Part shown: positions 34,430 to 45,530 of the stretch, one piece after another
Position numbering within the stretch: position 1 is the stretch's first letter
Layout of the letters: each line of letters starts with the position of its first letter
Source of the DNA: Iris pallida
Taxonomy: Eukaryota > Streptophyta > Magnoliopsida > Asparagales > Iridaceae
Reading direction: 5' to 3'
Assembly (NCBI GenBank): GCA_029216955.1
Contig: JANAVB010016200.1
Span: 195,001-259,000 of the forward strand
Length of the DNA stretch: 64,000 nt
Translations under genes and position numbers: made by a program
Notes under the pieces: generated by a model
Databases searched by the model: none
Told to the model about the DNA's origin: nothing
The model's input: the letters and a program-made list of their open reading frames with translations, nothing else

Positions 34430-35246
34430 CATAGGTACTTTGGGCCAAACAGTTACGCATAAGGAAAGCCGTATGACTGTTCATTGACATATGCGGCCCA
34501 TCGACAAACAGCTGTAGAAGGAAGATATACGACCAAGAGGAGCAGTTCGACTGATAAAGCTGACAAGTCCTAGCAAAGCATGACAGTTCTGACACTTCGA
34601 CAAGAAAGATAAGACGTGAGACGTTGTCCAAAAGCAGGGTTCGTACGCCTCCATGCGGCCAGAAGAGTGTCATCTAAGCCGCATGAACCTTATGCGGCTC
34701 AGACTTATGTGGCCCCAAAGTTTCCAAACTGTATGCAGCCAACAGTAACTGTGATCCAAGCCGCATGAGTCTCATGCGACCCCACATGACCGAAGACTGA
34801 GAAAACTATACGCAACGGAACACGTGGCAATCTGACCAAGTCCTTAACTACCCAGATTTGCTGTAACAAAATCCTAATAAATCGACATATGGCAGCCAAA
34901 GAGCGGGTCTTTGCGTGCTAATCAGCCACGTGGCCGCAAGCCGTCTATGCGGCTTAACATACATTCTATTATAAATAGTAGGGTGCCACACCCCTGCAAA
35001 AGGCTGGCAACCTTCAAGAGAAAATCAATTTTTTTACGAGCTAGAGACTGTATCAGATAGTCCGCAGAGTAAGGCAGAGTTGATAGCACTTTCCCGAGCC
35101 TCCGCCGTCACCCCCAGAATCAAAACTAAACAATTGTACTTAGATTATTTCCTAGAATTTTTTTCTAGGCTTTCCTTTGTACAAGCGAGTTTGCAATCAA
35201 TTTCAGGGTTCTATAATACCTGTCTTTGATTTTTTTATGGAAAATA
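34430..35246 (+). repeat. Element C right (3') LTR
   Basis: The 3' 307 bases (34940-35246) match the left LTR. The start is not defined because the left copy is truncated; the given start is approximate, and the true one may lie near the purine-rich GAAGGGGATC at 34371. It contains scattered ATGCGGC words and the TATA box at 34970-34977. LINE family 2 sequence follows at once. Confidence 0.7.
34970..34977 (+). promoter_or_regulatory. TATA box in element C 3' LTR
   Basis: TATAAATA, identical to the left copy at 11080-11087. Confidence 0.55.
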
Positions 35247-36913
35247 GGTTTCTGAAGCCAAGCCCACCCTCACGTTTTGGTTTTGTGAAGTTTTCCCAGA
35301 AAAGAAAATGCATTCTCCTCTCCGACGCTTCATAGCCCCACCAAAAGTCATGATGAGATGGCTCAACCTGTTGGTAAAAGCGATAGGGAGTTTGTTTACA
35401 GACATGGCGTATATGGAGATAGAGCTAAGCGTGGATCGAATAAGGATTGATCGGCCCGTATGGGATAGTGTTTTAGCCTTCCATCCTTTAAGCCTTGTGT
35501 TGCATTTCTCAACTATGCTGGTGTAGGTCGAGACCCGATCCTTTGGAAGGAGAAGAGAAATTCCCAGGTACTTGTCAGATGATGACATAATAGTGAGTTG
35601 TAGCATGGAGGCTAGCGTGCTTTAGTCTTCAGACGAAACCCCTGTACTAAAATAAATGCTTAATTTTCCGAAGTTGATTTTCTGCCCCGATCGAATTTCA
35701 AAAATGTTTAGGATCGACTGGATTATAAGGAGCTCCGCTTGAGTGGCTTGTCCAAAGATTAACAAGTCATCAGCAAAAAGGAGGTGGGATATCGTCGGAC
35801 ATACCGGTCGACACGAATCCCAAGAAGAAGGTTTTCCCGTTCGTAGGAGTAGAACAAGCAGAAAAGAGGGTCCGAGCATAGAATGAATATATAAGGGAAG
35901 ATGGGGCAGCCTTGGCGAATCCCTCGCTTCGGATAAAAGAAACCATCTGGAGACCCATTGATCATAATGGAGAATGAAGGAGATGTAATGCACTCCATGA
36001 TTAGATTATTTGTGTGACCGATAATCCCGAAGCCTTGAAGCGTCGTCTTGATAAACTCCCATTCGAGCCTGTCGTAGGCTTTGGCCATGTCAATCTTGAG
36101 AGCGAATGGATTTTTCTTGTCGGAGAATGACTTTGTAGCGTGAAACAGTTTTCGTGCAATAATAACATTATCTGAGATATGCCTGCCAGGGAAGAAAGCA
36201 CTTTGGGATGGAGAGATTAATTTATCCATCAATGGACGAAGCCGAGTATAAATAATTTTATATATAGTTTATATGAGAGAGATTGGATGAAACTCTGTGG
36301 GTACGTCGGAGAGGTGACCTTCGGAATTAGTGCCAAGTTTGTATGATTGATGCTGGTCGGGAGCTGACCTCTACTGAAGAAATTTTGAATTGTGGCATAG
36401 AGATCATCGTCGACTATGCTCCATTCTTTTGGTAGAAGACAGCGGGGATTCCGTCCGATCCTGGGCCTTTAGAGGCCCCATACTGTTGAGGATTTGTTTA
36501 ATTTCTTCCTGGTTCGGAATATGGCCTAGATGCTTGTTCTCCCCAGGAGAAATGTGCGTCGATGGCTCGGGAATAGGATGCTCTGTATTGAGGTTTGCTG
36601 TAGCACTAAATAGCTTCTCAAAGTGGTTAACGAGAGTAGTAGTGATCAACTTTGGGTTTGTAGTCTATGTGCCATCAGGACGTTTGATACCACGAATCTC
36701 ATTTCTTCTCTTTCTAGCTGAGGCTTTGGTGTGAAAATACTTAGTGCTTTTGTCACCTTCTGTAATCCACTGACATCTAGAGCGTTGTCTCCAGTAGCCC
36801 TGCTCAAGAAGGAGAAGGTTGTTTAGTTCATTACTAATGGATTTTTTCTTCTTTAAGTGAATTAACCGTGACATTACCTGCCTGGAGAACGAGAAGTTGA
36901 TTTTGAAGGTCAT
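35247..36913 (-). pseudogene. LINE family 2 reverse transcriptase (frameshifted)
   Basis: Readable blocks in order: WRQRSRCQWITEGDKSTKYF (36800), the IPNQEEIKQILNSMGPLKA linker (36500), SAFFPGRHISDNVIIARKLF (36170), ALKIDMAKAYDRLEWEFIK (36100), GIRQGCPIFPYIFILC (35900), the catalytic LLFADDLLIFGQ (35740-35780), then KYLGISLLLPKDR and GWKAKTLSHTGRSILIRSTL (35430-35560). Frame changes near 36400, 35800 and 35620 and stops elsewhere inactivate it. The APGPDG strand is damaged (LKAQDRTESPL). Confidence 0.83.
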
Positions 36914-37049
36914 TTATCCGCTTCTTGATATTTCCAAACCTGCGTCTCCCCCAATTGTGCAGTTCCTTCAACGTCGAACAATTTCTGAAAGGAGAGGCAG
37001 ATTGGAGCGTTCACTGTTCCCCCGCCAAATGTCCGAGAGAACTTCGAAG

Positions 37050-37834
37050 AATGATTCGCTTTGCATCCAGTAGTTTTTAAATCGGATAGGGCGTCTTCTG
37101 TGGGGAATCTTGTTGTTAGTGTTCAACAGTAGGGGGCATGATCACTGCTCGCTCGGAGGAGGATGAAAACAGTAGAGTGGGGGAATGTGTTACACCAGTC
37201 CGCATCGGCCATGGCCCGATCGAGGCGTTCTCGGATATGATGGTATGGAGAACGGTCGTTGGACTACGTGTACGCCGGTCCAATACATCCTAAATCAATG
37301 AGGCTATAGTGGTTCATCATTTGGGTGAAGGCTACTAAAGACGTTTGGTCGTAGCATCGTCCACCAACTTTCTCTTTCGGTCCGGTGATGGCATTAAAGT
37401 CTCTGATCGCACACCATAGAGTGGTGAAGGAATCCAATAAGTTTTGATGGTATCCCAGAGTCGCGATCTATCTTTCCTCTTGGGGCAACCATAGACGCAG
37501 AGGAGTATCCAGGCAACGGTCTCTTGTGTTGCATCAATAGAGAGGAGGATGATATGATGTGATGAATAGGTGACCGAAGCTGTCATTTTGTCGTCCCAAC
37601 CAGCCAGAGGCCACCAGATCTATAATGGGGGGGGGGGGGCGGAGAAGTAGTTCGGGAATCCGATGTTGGGAAGAGAGCGGGAAGTATGCTTTGCTGAAGA
37701 GAGGGTTTCAAAAGGAAGTGGATGGAAGGTTTGATGGCGGAGAGAATGCTGCAGAGTGTAACTGTCGAGTCATTCTCTATACCTCGACAGTTCACGCAAG
37801 GATTAACATTTTTCTTGCGGCTGTTGTAGGTCAT
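37050..37834 (-). pseudogene. LINE family 2 endonuclease remnant
   Basis: A degenerate start resembles MLILAWNCRGIGN but reads NPCVNCRGIENDSTV (37780). CVYGCPKRKDRSRLWDTIKT follows (37460-37520), then an IRDFNAI-like strand in another frame and a late RASSDHAPY strand (37140-37170), equivalent to the SDH active-site motif. Multiple frameshifts are present. Confidence 0.65.
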
Positions 37835-37990
37835 CCGCCACGACCTTTTGAAGGGAGGAAATATAGACAGTTGATTGAGAGAGACGCTTTGGAGGCCTCG
37901 AGTCCTTGGGGAGGGAGATCAGACGTTTCTTTTGTCCTGGGGGGTTATCTAAGCTTCTTGAGGGGAATTGTCTGAGTTTCAATATGTTAG

Positions 37991-38251
37991 GCACCGAAAA
38001 CTAAAAAAAATTAATTCATAAACCCTTTTAAAACGTTTTAAATGGATAAGACCATAAAGTTCTCTTAAATAAGGTCATTGGATAAATAAAGAGAAACAAA
38101 CACTTCATGAAAGAAACACCATTGTAAAAGATACGCAAAATGACCTTTTTCCACTGAATGTGAAAAGACGCAAAAAAAGGTGATACAAAATTTGTTTTGT
38201 TTTTGTACAGTTTCAAAATGGCATCACAAAAGAGCATCAGACAAATACTTG
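37991..38251. other. AT-rich spacer with GACGCAAAA words
   Basis: No gene is seen. Two ACGCAAAA words (38131, 38167) resemble the subterminal words of the adjoining 38252-38820 block, so this may belong to the same or an abutting DNA transposon. Confidence 0.4.
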
Positions 38252-38820
38252 CGACACTACAAGAAATGAAAAAAAGGGATGCAAAAATAGTTTAATGACA
38301 ATAATAAAAAATGTTGTGTTCAAGTGACGCAAATTATGTTTTACAATTAGAAAAATATTAATAGCAAGAAAAAGGACTCAAAAGAAGTTTTTGCGAGTTC
38401 GACAAAAAGTCACTGCAATAAAACGATGCAAAAAGAAAGTTTCCAACTAGAAAAATAATTATTCCAATAAAGGAGAAGCAAAATAATTTACTGTGACAAT
38501 AAAATAAAGCAGTCTCAAGAAAGCGATGCAATATGACATTTTACGGCTAAAAGAGGCAATGTTGTTAAAACTAAATTCAAAAGTAACTTAATTTTCACAC
38601 AAATACGGACCTCGCATAAAAGCGACGCAAAAGAAGTATTTTGCGAGCAAAAAAAAACTTAACGTAAATGGGAGACGCAAAAGATATTTTTATGACAACT
38701 TAAGAAATCGTCACAAAAGTGTGTGGTAAAAGACTTATTGGCGACGGTTGGTATAGGTCGTCGCTAGAAGTTGATGCAAAAGGCACCTTTTCAAGTAGAG
38801 GCGGTCAAGTTGGGTTTATA
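38252..38820. other. CACTA-like terminus with subterminal GAYGCAAAA repeats
   Basis: CACTACAAGAAA at 38256-38267 is the typical end of plant CACTA transposons. It is followed by about eight GA(C/T)GCAAAA-like words spaced roughly 40-60 bases apart (38278 to 38765), the usual look of CACTA subterminal DNA. No partner end with the same words was found, and similar words also occur just outside, so the boundary is uncertain. Confidence 0.45.
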
Positions 38821-41280
38821 GGGTGTAGGGTGTCATAATTGCTTTCCAAAACATCATTATAATATTAATATTTGATGAGAAATAATTTTTACATGAAAAT
38901 ATTTTTCGAAAAATATTTTTACTAAAACCAAATATATTATATTAATATAATTTTTACAATTTTCAAGATTTTAATATAATAATATTTTTTATTTAAATTT
39001 TATATAGTATTATATTAGGAGAGGTGTTTGACCTACTTAAGTCGTATACGTATCGTATTCTTAGACCTTAAGGAACTTACCTTCTCACGACACCTCCTCC
39101 TTAGTAAATGGCTTAGTCATCACACTTATGCCACCTCCTCGATCATGAAGAGACGGCCAAATCCACCTCCCACCTTCTTTAGACTTCCTTTTTTTACTTC
39201 TTTTCTTCCTTACTCCTTAAGAAATATTCTAAGCTTTCTTTCCTTCCTATACTTTCTTTCTTATCTAAAAGTTAATATAAGCACTTATCAAGGGTTATTA
39301 AAACAATTTTTCGTTATAGTGCTTATTCATATGAAAAAAGACATAAAAGCAAACTTAGAAAATTACTTTCTATTACATAATCCTATTTAGATATAGATCT
39401 TACAATGCCAACAATAGACATACTTGAAAATTATGCTTCAAGAATCTCCATTGTCCCAATATTACGGCTCTTTCTTCTTAATGAAATCAAACTTTGGATA
39501 AGCACCACAATCTTTATAGCACTTCATACTAGCTTTGAACAAGAAATAACACAATCATAGCGCTTTCTTCACAATCTTTCATGCATTTTCCATCAATTGG
39601 TTGGCGTGTTATCTGACTAATCAAACCTATCTCAAATACTATAAAGATTCGAATAATACAACTCCATAGGAAAATTTTATTGTAGAATTGATTATGTCTC
39701 AACGAATGGAAATATTATCATAAGAATGGAAAGATCTTGGTATATATAGTTAACTTTTAAACCAACTAATTAGGAAGTCATGTGATACTTACCTTTTCTG
39801 AATACTTTGGGAATCAAATATTCATGGCATATTTGATGCTTTAGGTATAAAAATGCTAATGATTAGATTCCTTTATTTACCACATCATCCTCAATATTAT
39901 TGAGAATTTATGATTTTCATAGTGTCACTTATGAACTCATAGATATGATGTTGACCATAATATATTGGAATAAATATTCCTATCCAATGGAAATGTTAAC
40001 CTTAACCATTCCTTTTCATATTTTGGTTTATCAAAACAAATGATATATATAAATAAATAATAAAATAATAATACAAATATCAAATATTAAATAAATTGGA
40101 TATTAAAAAATCTATAAACATGAATGTTAATCACATTGTATGGGTAGTAGTTCAAATAGTCTTTGAATTATGGACTTTATATTAAAATCTTGTAAGATGT
40201 GAGGTTTAGTGGAGAAATATGTCCATATGTCATGTTAATACATAAATATGAGAAAATAGTATATTAGATATCCATGATTGTGAAGCCCTGACTAACATAT
40301 GGGATTCACATATTGAGAATATAATTCTAGATGAAATCGTTTTAATTTATTTACCATATGCAAGCAATAAGTATGACCATGTTACCTTTAATGCAACATG
40401 TTTGTAATTTAAAGTTGCCAAACGTTAATCGATAAATATATATTTTAATATAGTTAAATAACTAACCAAGATTTAAAGTAGTATGGATATAGACTTATAA
40501 ATTGTATGATTATGATTAGTAAGTTAATTGGTCAAGACAAAATATTTGGGTCAATTGTATTTAATTATATAAATTTTCCTTATTCATTGACACCACATTT
40601 TATCTATTCTAATTGATTCCTTCAACCTTTTTATTACTTTAATAATAAGACCATGCATGTTAATGAAAAGACAATGTGAATTTATATCCTTATATTTTTT
40701 CTTTATCCATTCTCGTATTCGACATCATTACGACCCCAACATTGCCTGAAATTCTATCTGTTTGTACTCAATTTTAATTTATTATTTGAGGCTGTGACAC
40801 ACATATCCATGTATCGATATATTATACAGATATGCACTTGCATGGACTTAATTTTTTTATATCACTATTGGAATGAGTGAAATTGATGATATTATTAAAG
40901 ATGTAGTCAGCATTAGTCGATCTATCAGACAATATAGAAACATCTACAAAAGACATCGTAAATAACTACTAACAATAATGTATTAGCGATAAATATGGAG
41001 AAATGACAACACAACGCAAGTGTGACATACATTTATGTCGCTAATATAGAGAAACCTTTAAGAAGTGTCACTAAATATGTCCCATGTTTATGTGTCATCG
41101 CTAAAATCGTCGCTAGTCATCGCTAATTGTCTTTGAAATGTCACGCTATACATTTCTAAGCATTAGTAATAATTTAATATATTTTGCCCGTAGCAAACAT
41201 ACCTAATTCTCTCTCTCATCTTTTTAAGTCGTGGATGAAGTATCTCAATACGATATATTACCCCCCACCCACCAATATTA
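38821..41280. other. AT-rich DNA, no gene recognised
   Basis: No credible coding frame. TCGCTA words cluster at 40990-41140 (for example CATCGCTAAAATCGTCGCTA), hinting at another DNA-transposon end. The rest shows no structure I can name. Confidence 0.5.
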
Positions 41281-41420
41281 ATATATATATATGTGTGGTG
41301 TGTGTGTGTGTGTGGTGGTGTGCGCGCACACCACACCACAACACAACAACACACACCCAAACACACACACACACACACGCACTATATTATATATATATAT
41401 ATATATATAAAATTATATAT

Positions 41421-41462
<42 letters not shown>
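41281..41462. repeat. Compound TA/TG/CA microsatellite with palindromic core
   Basis: TA, then TG, then GTGCGCGCAC, then CA, then TA. The TG and CA arms mirror each other around about 41330, as in the array at 807-1154. Confidence 0.9.
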
Positions 41463-41463
<1 letters not shown>

Positions 41464-41571
41464 CGGGCAGCTGTGGGGAACCCGGCCTCCTCCGGAGGGG
41501 TTGCTCGCCACACCCCACTTCCTCGTGCTAGGGGGGTTCGTGGCCGGCGGACCGCCTCNNNNNNNNNNNNN
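41463..41571. other. GC-rich island ending in a 13-base assembly gap
   Basis: About 95 GC-rich bases unlike either neighbour, then Ns at 41559-41571. The sequence abuts both a microsatellite and a gap, so the join may be artificial. Confidence 0.7.
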
Positions 41572-42839
41572 TTACCTTCATCAATGAACTCTATAAATCA
41601 AAATGAAGGGCAGAATTTAGGCCACCGCAGACGCGACAATCACAACCTTCAACATGAACAATAAAGGTAGTTACAAAAATATAAAAAAAGTGCCTAATAC
41701 TTTAAAACATGGAGATGGTGTTATGTGTAGTTCGGCCTGATGAAGAAGAAATAAAATCCAACTGAGAGTTCACCAAGTATAAAAATTGCTTCAAAGGAAA
41801 TAATAGCTTGCATTCAAAAAGTAAAACATATGAAGGCACACAAGTTATATATAAGAGTCGTCTTCCTTCAAATTATAGCTTTTCAGGAAGCCAAACATAT
41901 TTTAAAAGTTATATCAACAAGTGAAATGAAACAAGCAAGGACATATATCTTACTCAAACTGCTATCCTAACAGACCAGAGAGAAGGATCACTTTTATTGC
42001 ATAGCGCTATAAAGTTCCATCAATAGTACTATAATACTTTTTAATAGGACAAACCAACTAAAAAAAAAAATTATCAAACCAATTTAAAAAAATGAATATC
42101 AACTTTAATAAGTCAAACCAATTTGTTAAGTTACGATGTGTTAAAACAGAAATGCTGATATCTAACTACAATATTACAAGGCATAATGAATATTCTTGTA
42201 TTAAAATTTACTTCAGATAATCAATTTATATGCAAACTTTATCTAACACACTATCTGAAAATACTATGATAATCGAACACACACATGTGTAATATTCATT
42301 TCTGGGAAATCCAATCTCCGAAGGTTTGTACTGTATTCTAACAAAATCATATAGTTCTTGAAAACCTATTTTGTATGCATGCGTACTATTAATCAAGAAT
42401 TCTACAATGCAGTCAAGCACACATTACTAGTTTAAAGAGAAAGAATTGATGTACATTATTGCCATTGAGATGTTAATTCTTAAAAAAAGACAAAGTGGCT
42501 TTCCTCAAACAGTGGAGGAAGAAAATTAAGATATAAAAGTAGAAGCTACTCCTGCATGCAAGTTGTGGCATATGTTGCTTTCCACATTGGAAGAATATAT
42601 ATCAAGATGAAGTTGGTCGTGGGCTTTCCAGAGGTGTCACCATTATCACCACCCTTTGGAAACATAATTACCACTAATCCTAATTGACCAAAATTAGACT
42701 TTTGTAGACAGGGTTTTTTGCCATTGACATTCTCCATGATTATGGCTTTCAAATTCCAGCAAGTTTTGGGTTCCTTTGCAGTGACCAATTGGAATATTGA
42801 ACACATACAATCAAATTAGGGGGTTTTCGAAAGAGGGCT
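41572..42839. other. AT-rich DNA, no gene recognised
   Basis: No named feature. One minus-strand frame (42546-42806) is open for 86 codons but matches nothing I know and has no clear splice or promoter context. Confidence 0.4.
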
Positions 42840-43385
42840 TCACCTTGGCATTCTCTTCTGTGTAGCCGCAGCCGATTCCTCAGCGAACACTACCTCGAGC
42901 AGGTAGAATGTGTAGATCTGGAGCACAATTTTCAGAAATCAAGAAATAGAACCAACTTCAAATCCCTAAAATAAATTTTTTACAAATTTGTAGAAATCAA
43001 AAGAGAAAAGTTCTTTTTTATCTATATCATCATCATAACCCAAAAAGAAAGAAACCCTAACAAAACCCTAGGAAATGGTACCTCATGTCCTCGAGGTTGA
43101 CGTCATCATCGTCAAAATCTGCCTCCTCGTCCAAAATGGCGTCAATGGTCGATCACGCGGCGTCGAAGCAGCGAAGGACGCCGTCGTGCCTCTTCTTCTT
43201 CCCACCGCACCTTTTCTTCTTTTCGAGATTGCTCTTTCTTGGCGAAGGGGAGAACGACAAGAGATGGCACGACGGAGTGCTCCGCTTCTTTAACGACCGG
43301 GATCGGGACGGCTGGGCTCGAAGGAGAAGAGTGGGAGAAATAAAGGGAGGAAGAGAGGAAAGGACTCAGAGGAGAGGGGAGAAAT
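42840..43385 (-). other. GC-rich, exon-like segment near the CACTA end
   Basis: On the minus strand a GC-rich leader (about 43385-43085) contains ILDEEADFDDDDVNLEDM just before a GTACC donor-like site (about 43080). A second short block from about 42919 to 42860 (IYTFYLLEVVFAEESAAATQ) lies between an acceptor-like GTGCTCCAG and a donor-like AAG/GTGAAG. A plant 5'-UTR-like AACCCTAG stretch is in the intervening DNA. It looks like the 5' end of a small multi-exon gene, either carried by the CACTA element or host-derived. There is no clear start codon and no known domain. Confidence 0.35.
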
Positions 43386-43753
43386 AGAGAGAGGAGTTAA
43401 GAGGATTTTTTCATCGGAAGAAAGTTTGCTGCTTCTCTCCATAAAAACTAACCACAACCGTCAACAAATATAAACAATTTGAAAAAATTACTATAATGGC
43501 AGTCAAAAAATTTGTGCCAATTTTTTCACATATACATTAATTGACGGTTTTCATCAATCCGTCAACAAAAAAAATTGTGTTTCTTGACGGATTCTCTAAA
43601 ACCGTCAACTGTTATGGTAAAATTTTGCTAATTTAACTTAAAATGCGTGCTTTTTTGACGTATACCTAAAACCGTCAAGATAACCACTATTGTTGATGGT
43701 TTTTGACGACCGTCAACTTATAAACCGTTAAGAAACGTCATTTTTTTGTAGTG
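43386..43753 (-). mobile_element. CACTA-type transposon terminus and subterminal region
   Basis: The plus strand ends ...TTTTTTTGTAGTG at 43753, so the minus strand begins CACTACAAAAAAATGACG. Subterminal ACCGTCAA/TTGACGG words repeat from about 43450 to 43735. The next base starts copia RT sequence, so the element ends there. A three-base target duplication would be AAG (43754-43756); no AAG-flanked partner end was found on the left. Length and coding content are unknown. Confidence 0.65.
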
Positions 43754-44330
43754 AAGTAGTATCCTTCCAGCTGATGTTTGTCGATAGAATATCAAATGAT
43801 CTTTCTTTGATTGACACATGCCAAACTGAGTAATAACATGTGTGAATCGACCAAACCACTCCGTGGTGATTGTTTGAGACCGTATAGGGCCTTCTTTTCA
43901 GGTGACACACTTTACCCTCCCTTGCAACGAACCCGGAGGTTGCACTATATATACTTCTTCGTCAAGATCCACATGTAAGAATGCATTCTTGACATACAGT
44001 TGAAGTAATGGCCAGTTATAGCGGACAGCTAAGGCCAATAGTACGTGAACAGAAGTCATTCTGACAACGGAGAGAATGTCTCAAAGTAATCCTCATCATA
44101 TGTCTGAGAATATCCTTTAGCCACAAGACGAGCTTTTAGACGATCAAGAGTCCCATCAAGTTTACTTTGATCGTGAATACCCATTTACAACCGATTGCCT
44201 GTTTTCCAGGTGACAAATTGACCAAATCCCAAGTATGGTTTTTTCGAAGAGCGTTCATTTCTTCTTCTATAGCAGCACACAAACCGGGATGTCGGAGACC
44301 CTCTTCAACAGTATTGGGAATCGAATTCCA
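43754..44330 (-). pseudogene. Copia reverse transcriptase, N-terminal half, truncated
   Basis: The blocks of copia RT are readable in shifting frames: EEMNALRKNHTWDLVNLSPG (44215-44275), QAIGCKWVF, a damaged central part, then KALYGLKQSPR (43880-43910). The last residues before the CACTA end are FYRQTSAG-like, the position of the FIKHSSSGKI stretch in complete elements. The catalytic YVDD block is missing, so this copy could not reverse-transcribe. Confidence 0.75.
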
Positions 44331-44798
44331 TCAATAGCGGCTATAAGGGACTGAGTGTGGCTTACTAGGCCTTTATAGTTGCTAACATACAAGGGATGAT
44401 CACGACAGGCACAATGATGGCGAGCTGGTGGTGAATTGGAGGCGATTCAGAGGAGCTTGAGAAAGATTATTCAGGAGTACTAGACGAGGATGATGAGTCA
44501 GTAACCGCAGGCACTATCTATGAGGCGTGATCAGGCGATGTCGGTGCTGACTGAATTGGTGTTTGCTATTCGTCTGACTGGGAAGACGTCGGTGCTGACG
44601 GAACTGGTGTATGCGGATCGTCTGACCGGGAGACCGACTCGGTAGAGGAGGGCACTCGTACAGGAGACTGGTGCGTTTAAACGGGAAACAACAAAAAATT
44701 CTCATCTGGATAAACATGGGAAACCAGATTATCAGTTTCTGGGAGTGGAAGAAACTCTGTTTCAACGAAGGCAACATTCCGAGAGAGAAAATATCATT

Positions 44799-45530
44799 TT
44801 AAGACAGAAAAAAATACCGGTACCCTTTCTGATCCTTACGATACCCAAGGACAATACAACGTATTACCTTGGGATCTAGCTTAGAAAGAGTCGGTCGTGT
44901 ATATCTCGAAGATACACAGGCACCCAAACATTTTAAGAGGAAGTGAAAACGGAATCCAATCAGAATATAACCGAGAGAAAGGAGTAGCACCATTGAGTAC
45001 GGATGATGGCATGTGATTAATAAGATAACAAGCTGTAAGAACCGCATCCGACCAAAAAATTTAGGAGTACGTGCTTGAAACATAAGAGCACGCATTGTTT
45101 CCAAGAGGTGACGATTCTTTCGTTCGGCCACACCATTCTGTTGTGGTGTGGAAGGACAGAAAGTTTGGTGGATGATGCCATGTCGAGACTGATGCGAGCT
45201 AAAATCTCTAGACAAATACTCACGACCATTGTCACTTCGAAGATATTTTATCAAAACACCAAATTGTGTTTTAATTTCTGCATAGAATTTGCACCAAATT
45301 TCAAATAATTCGGATCGTTGTTTTAACAGATAAACAAAAGTGATACGTGAGTAATCATCAACAAACATAGCAAAATATTTGATACCCATTACTGAATTGA
45401 CAGGACATGGTCCCCATATATCTAAATGGACCAGCTCGAAAGGAGCAGACACAATTTTATTCTGACTTACTGGATAGGGAATCCGGTGAAGTTTGGCTAA
45501 CTGACACGACTCACAATAAAATTAACAGGA
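44799..45530 (-). pseudogene. Copia integrase (zinc-binding end and core)
   Basis: A pre-integrase motif CESCQLAKLHRIPYP (about 45490-45520) precedes a 217-codon open piece (44799-45452). The core is well preserved: FELVHLDIWGPCPV, FVDDYSRITFVYLLK, KYLRSDNGREYLSRDF and CPSTPQQNGVAERKNRHLLE, giving the catalytic D, D and E. After about 45075 the frame slips (FFGRMRFLQLVILLI in place of a WA..A.YLINRLPS-like stretch) and then partly recovers as LDPKVIRCIVLGYRKDQKGY. It would insert the element cDNA. Confidence 0.88.

Larger units (their letters stand above)
11051..35246 (+). mobile_element. Element C: Tat-like Ty3/gypsy retrotransposon with antisense extra gene, non-autonomous, nested-into
   Basis: Two direct copies of the same LTR 3' part (11051-11357 and 34940-35246) bracket gag, a protease remnant, a repeat-rich non-coding zone and a minus-strand extra gene. 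RT, RNase H and integrase are absent. Tat lineage is inferred from the protease-linker motif YNILLGRQWIHDYMIVPSTL, the primer-site-like TGGTGACTCCGCTGG after the left LTR, and an antisense ORF before the 3' LTR, which is a known trait of Tat elements. Element B (17749-30534) sits inside the extra gene. On the right, LINE family 2 sequence starts immediately, so C seems to have inserted into that LINE. The left LTR is cut by the type D LTR. Confidence 0.75.
35247..37990 (-). mobile_element. LINE, family 2 (L1-type), interrupted at its 3' side by element C
   Basis: Minus-strand non-LTR element, clearly different in sequence from family 1. An endonuclease remnant lies near 37830-37150, reverse transcriptase at 36910-35620, and the thumb and C-terminal part run to the element C junction. 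Coding ends abruptly at the junction with a GLGFRNLF-like stretch, so the rest was displaced or lost. A 13-base G-run (37627-37639) lies in the endonuclease region. The 5' limit is approximate. Confidence 0.82.

Noticed and set aside
43085..43387. 100-codon Ser/Arg-rich plus-strand frame
   Set aside because: It is antisense to the better exon-like reading on the minus strand and has low-complexity composition.
38252..43753. One complete CACTA element between the two CACTA-like ends
   Set aside because: Subterminal words differ at the two ends, the three flanking bases do not match (CGA versus AAG), and no transposase is seen between them.
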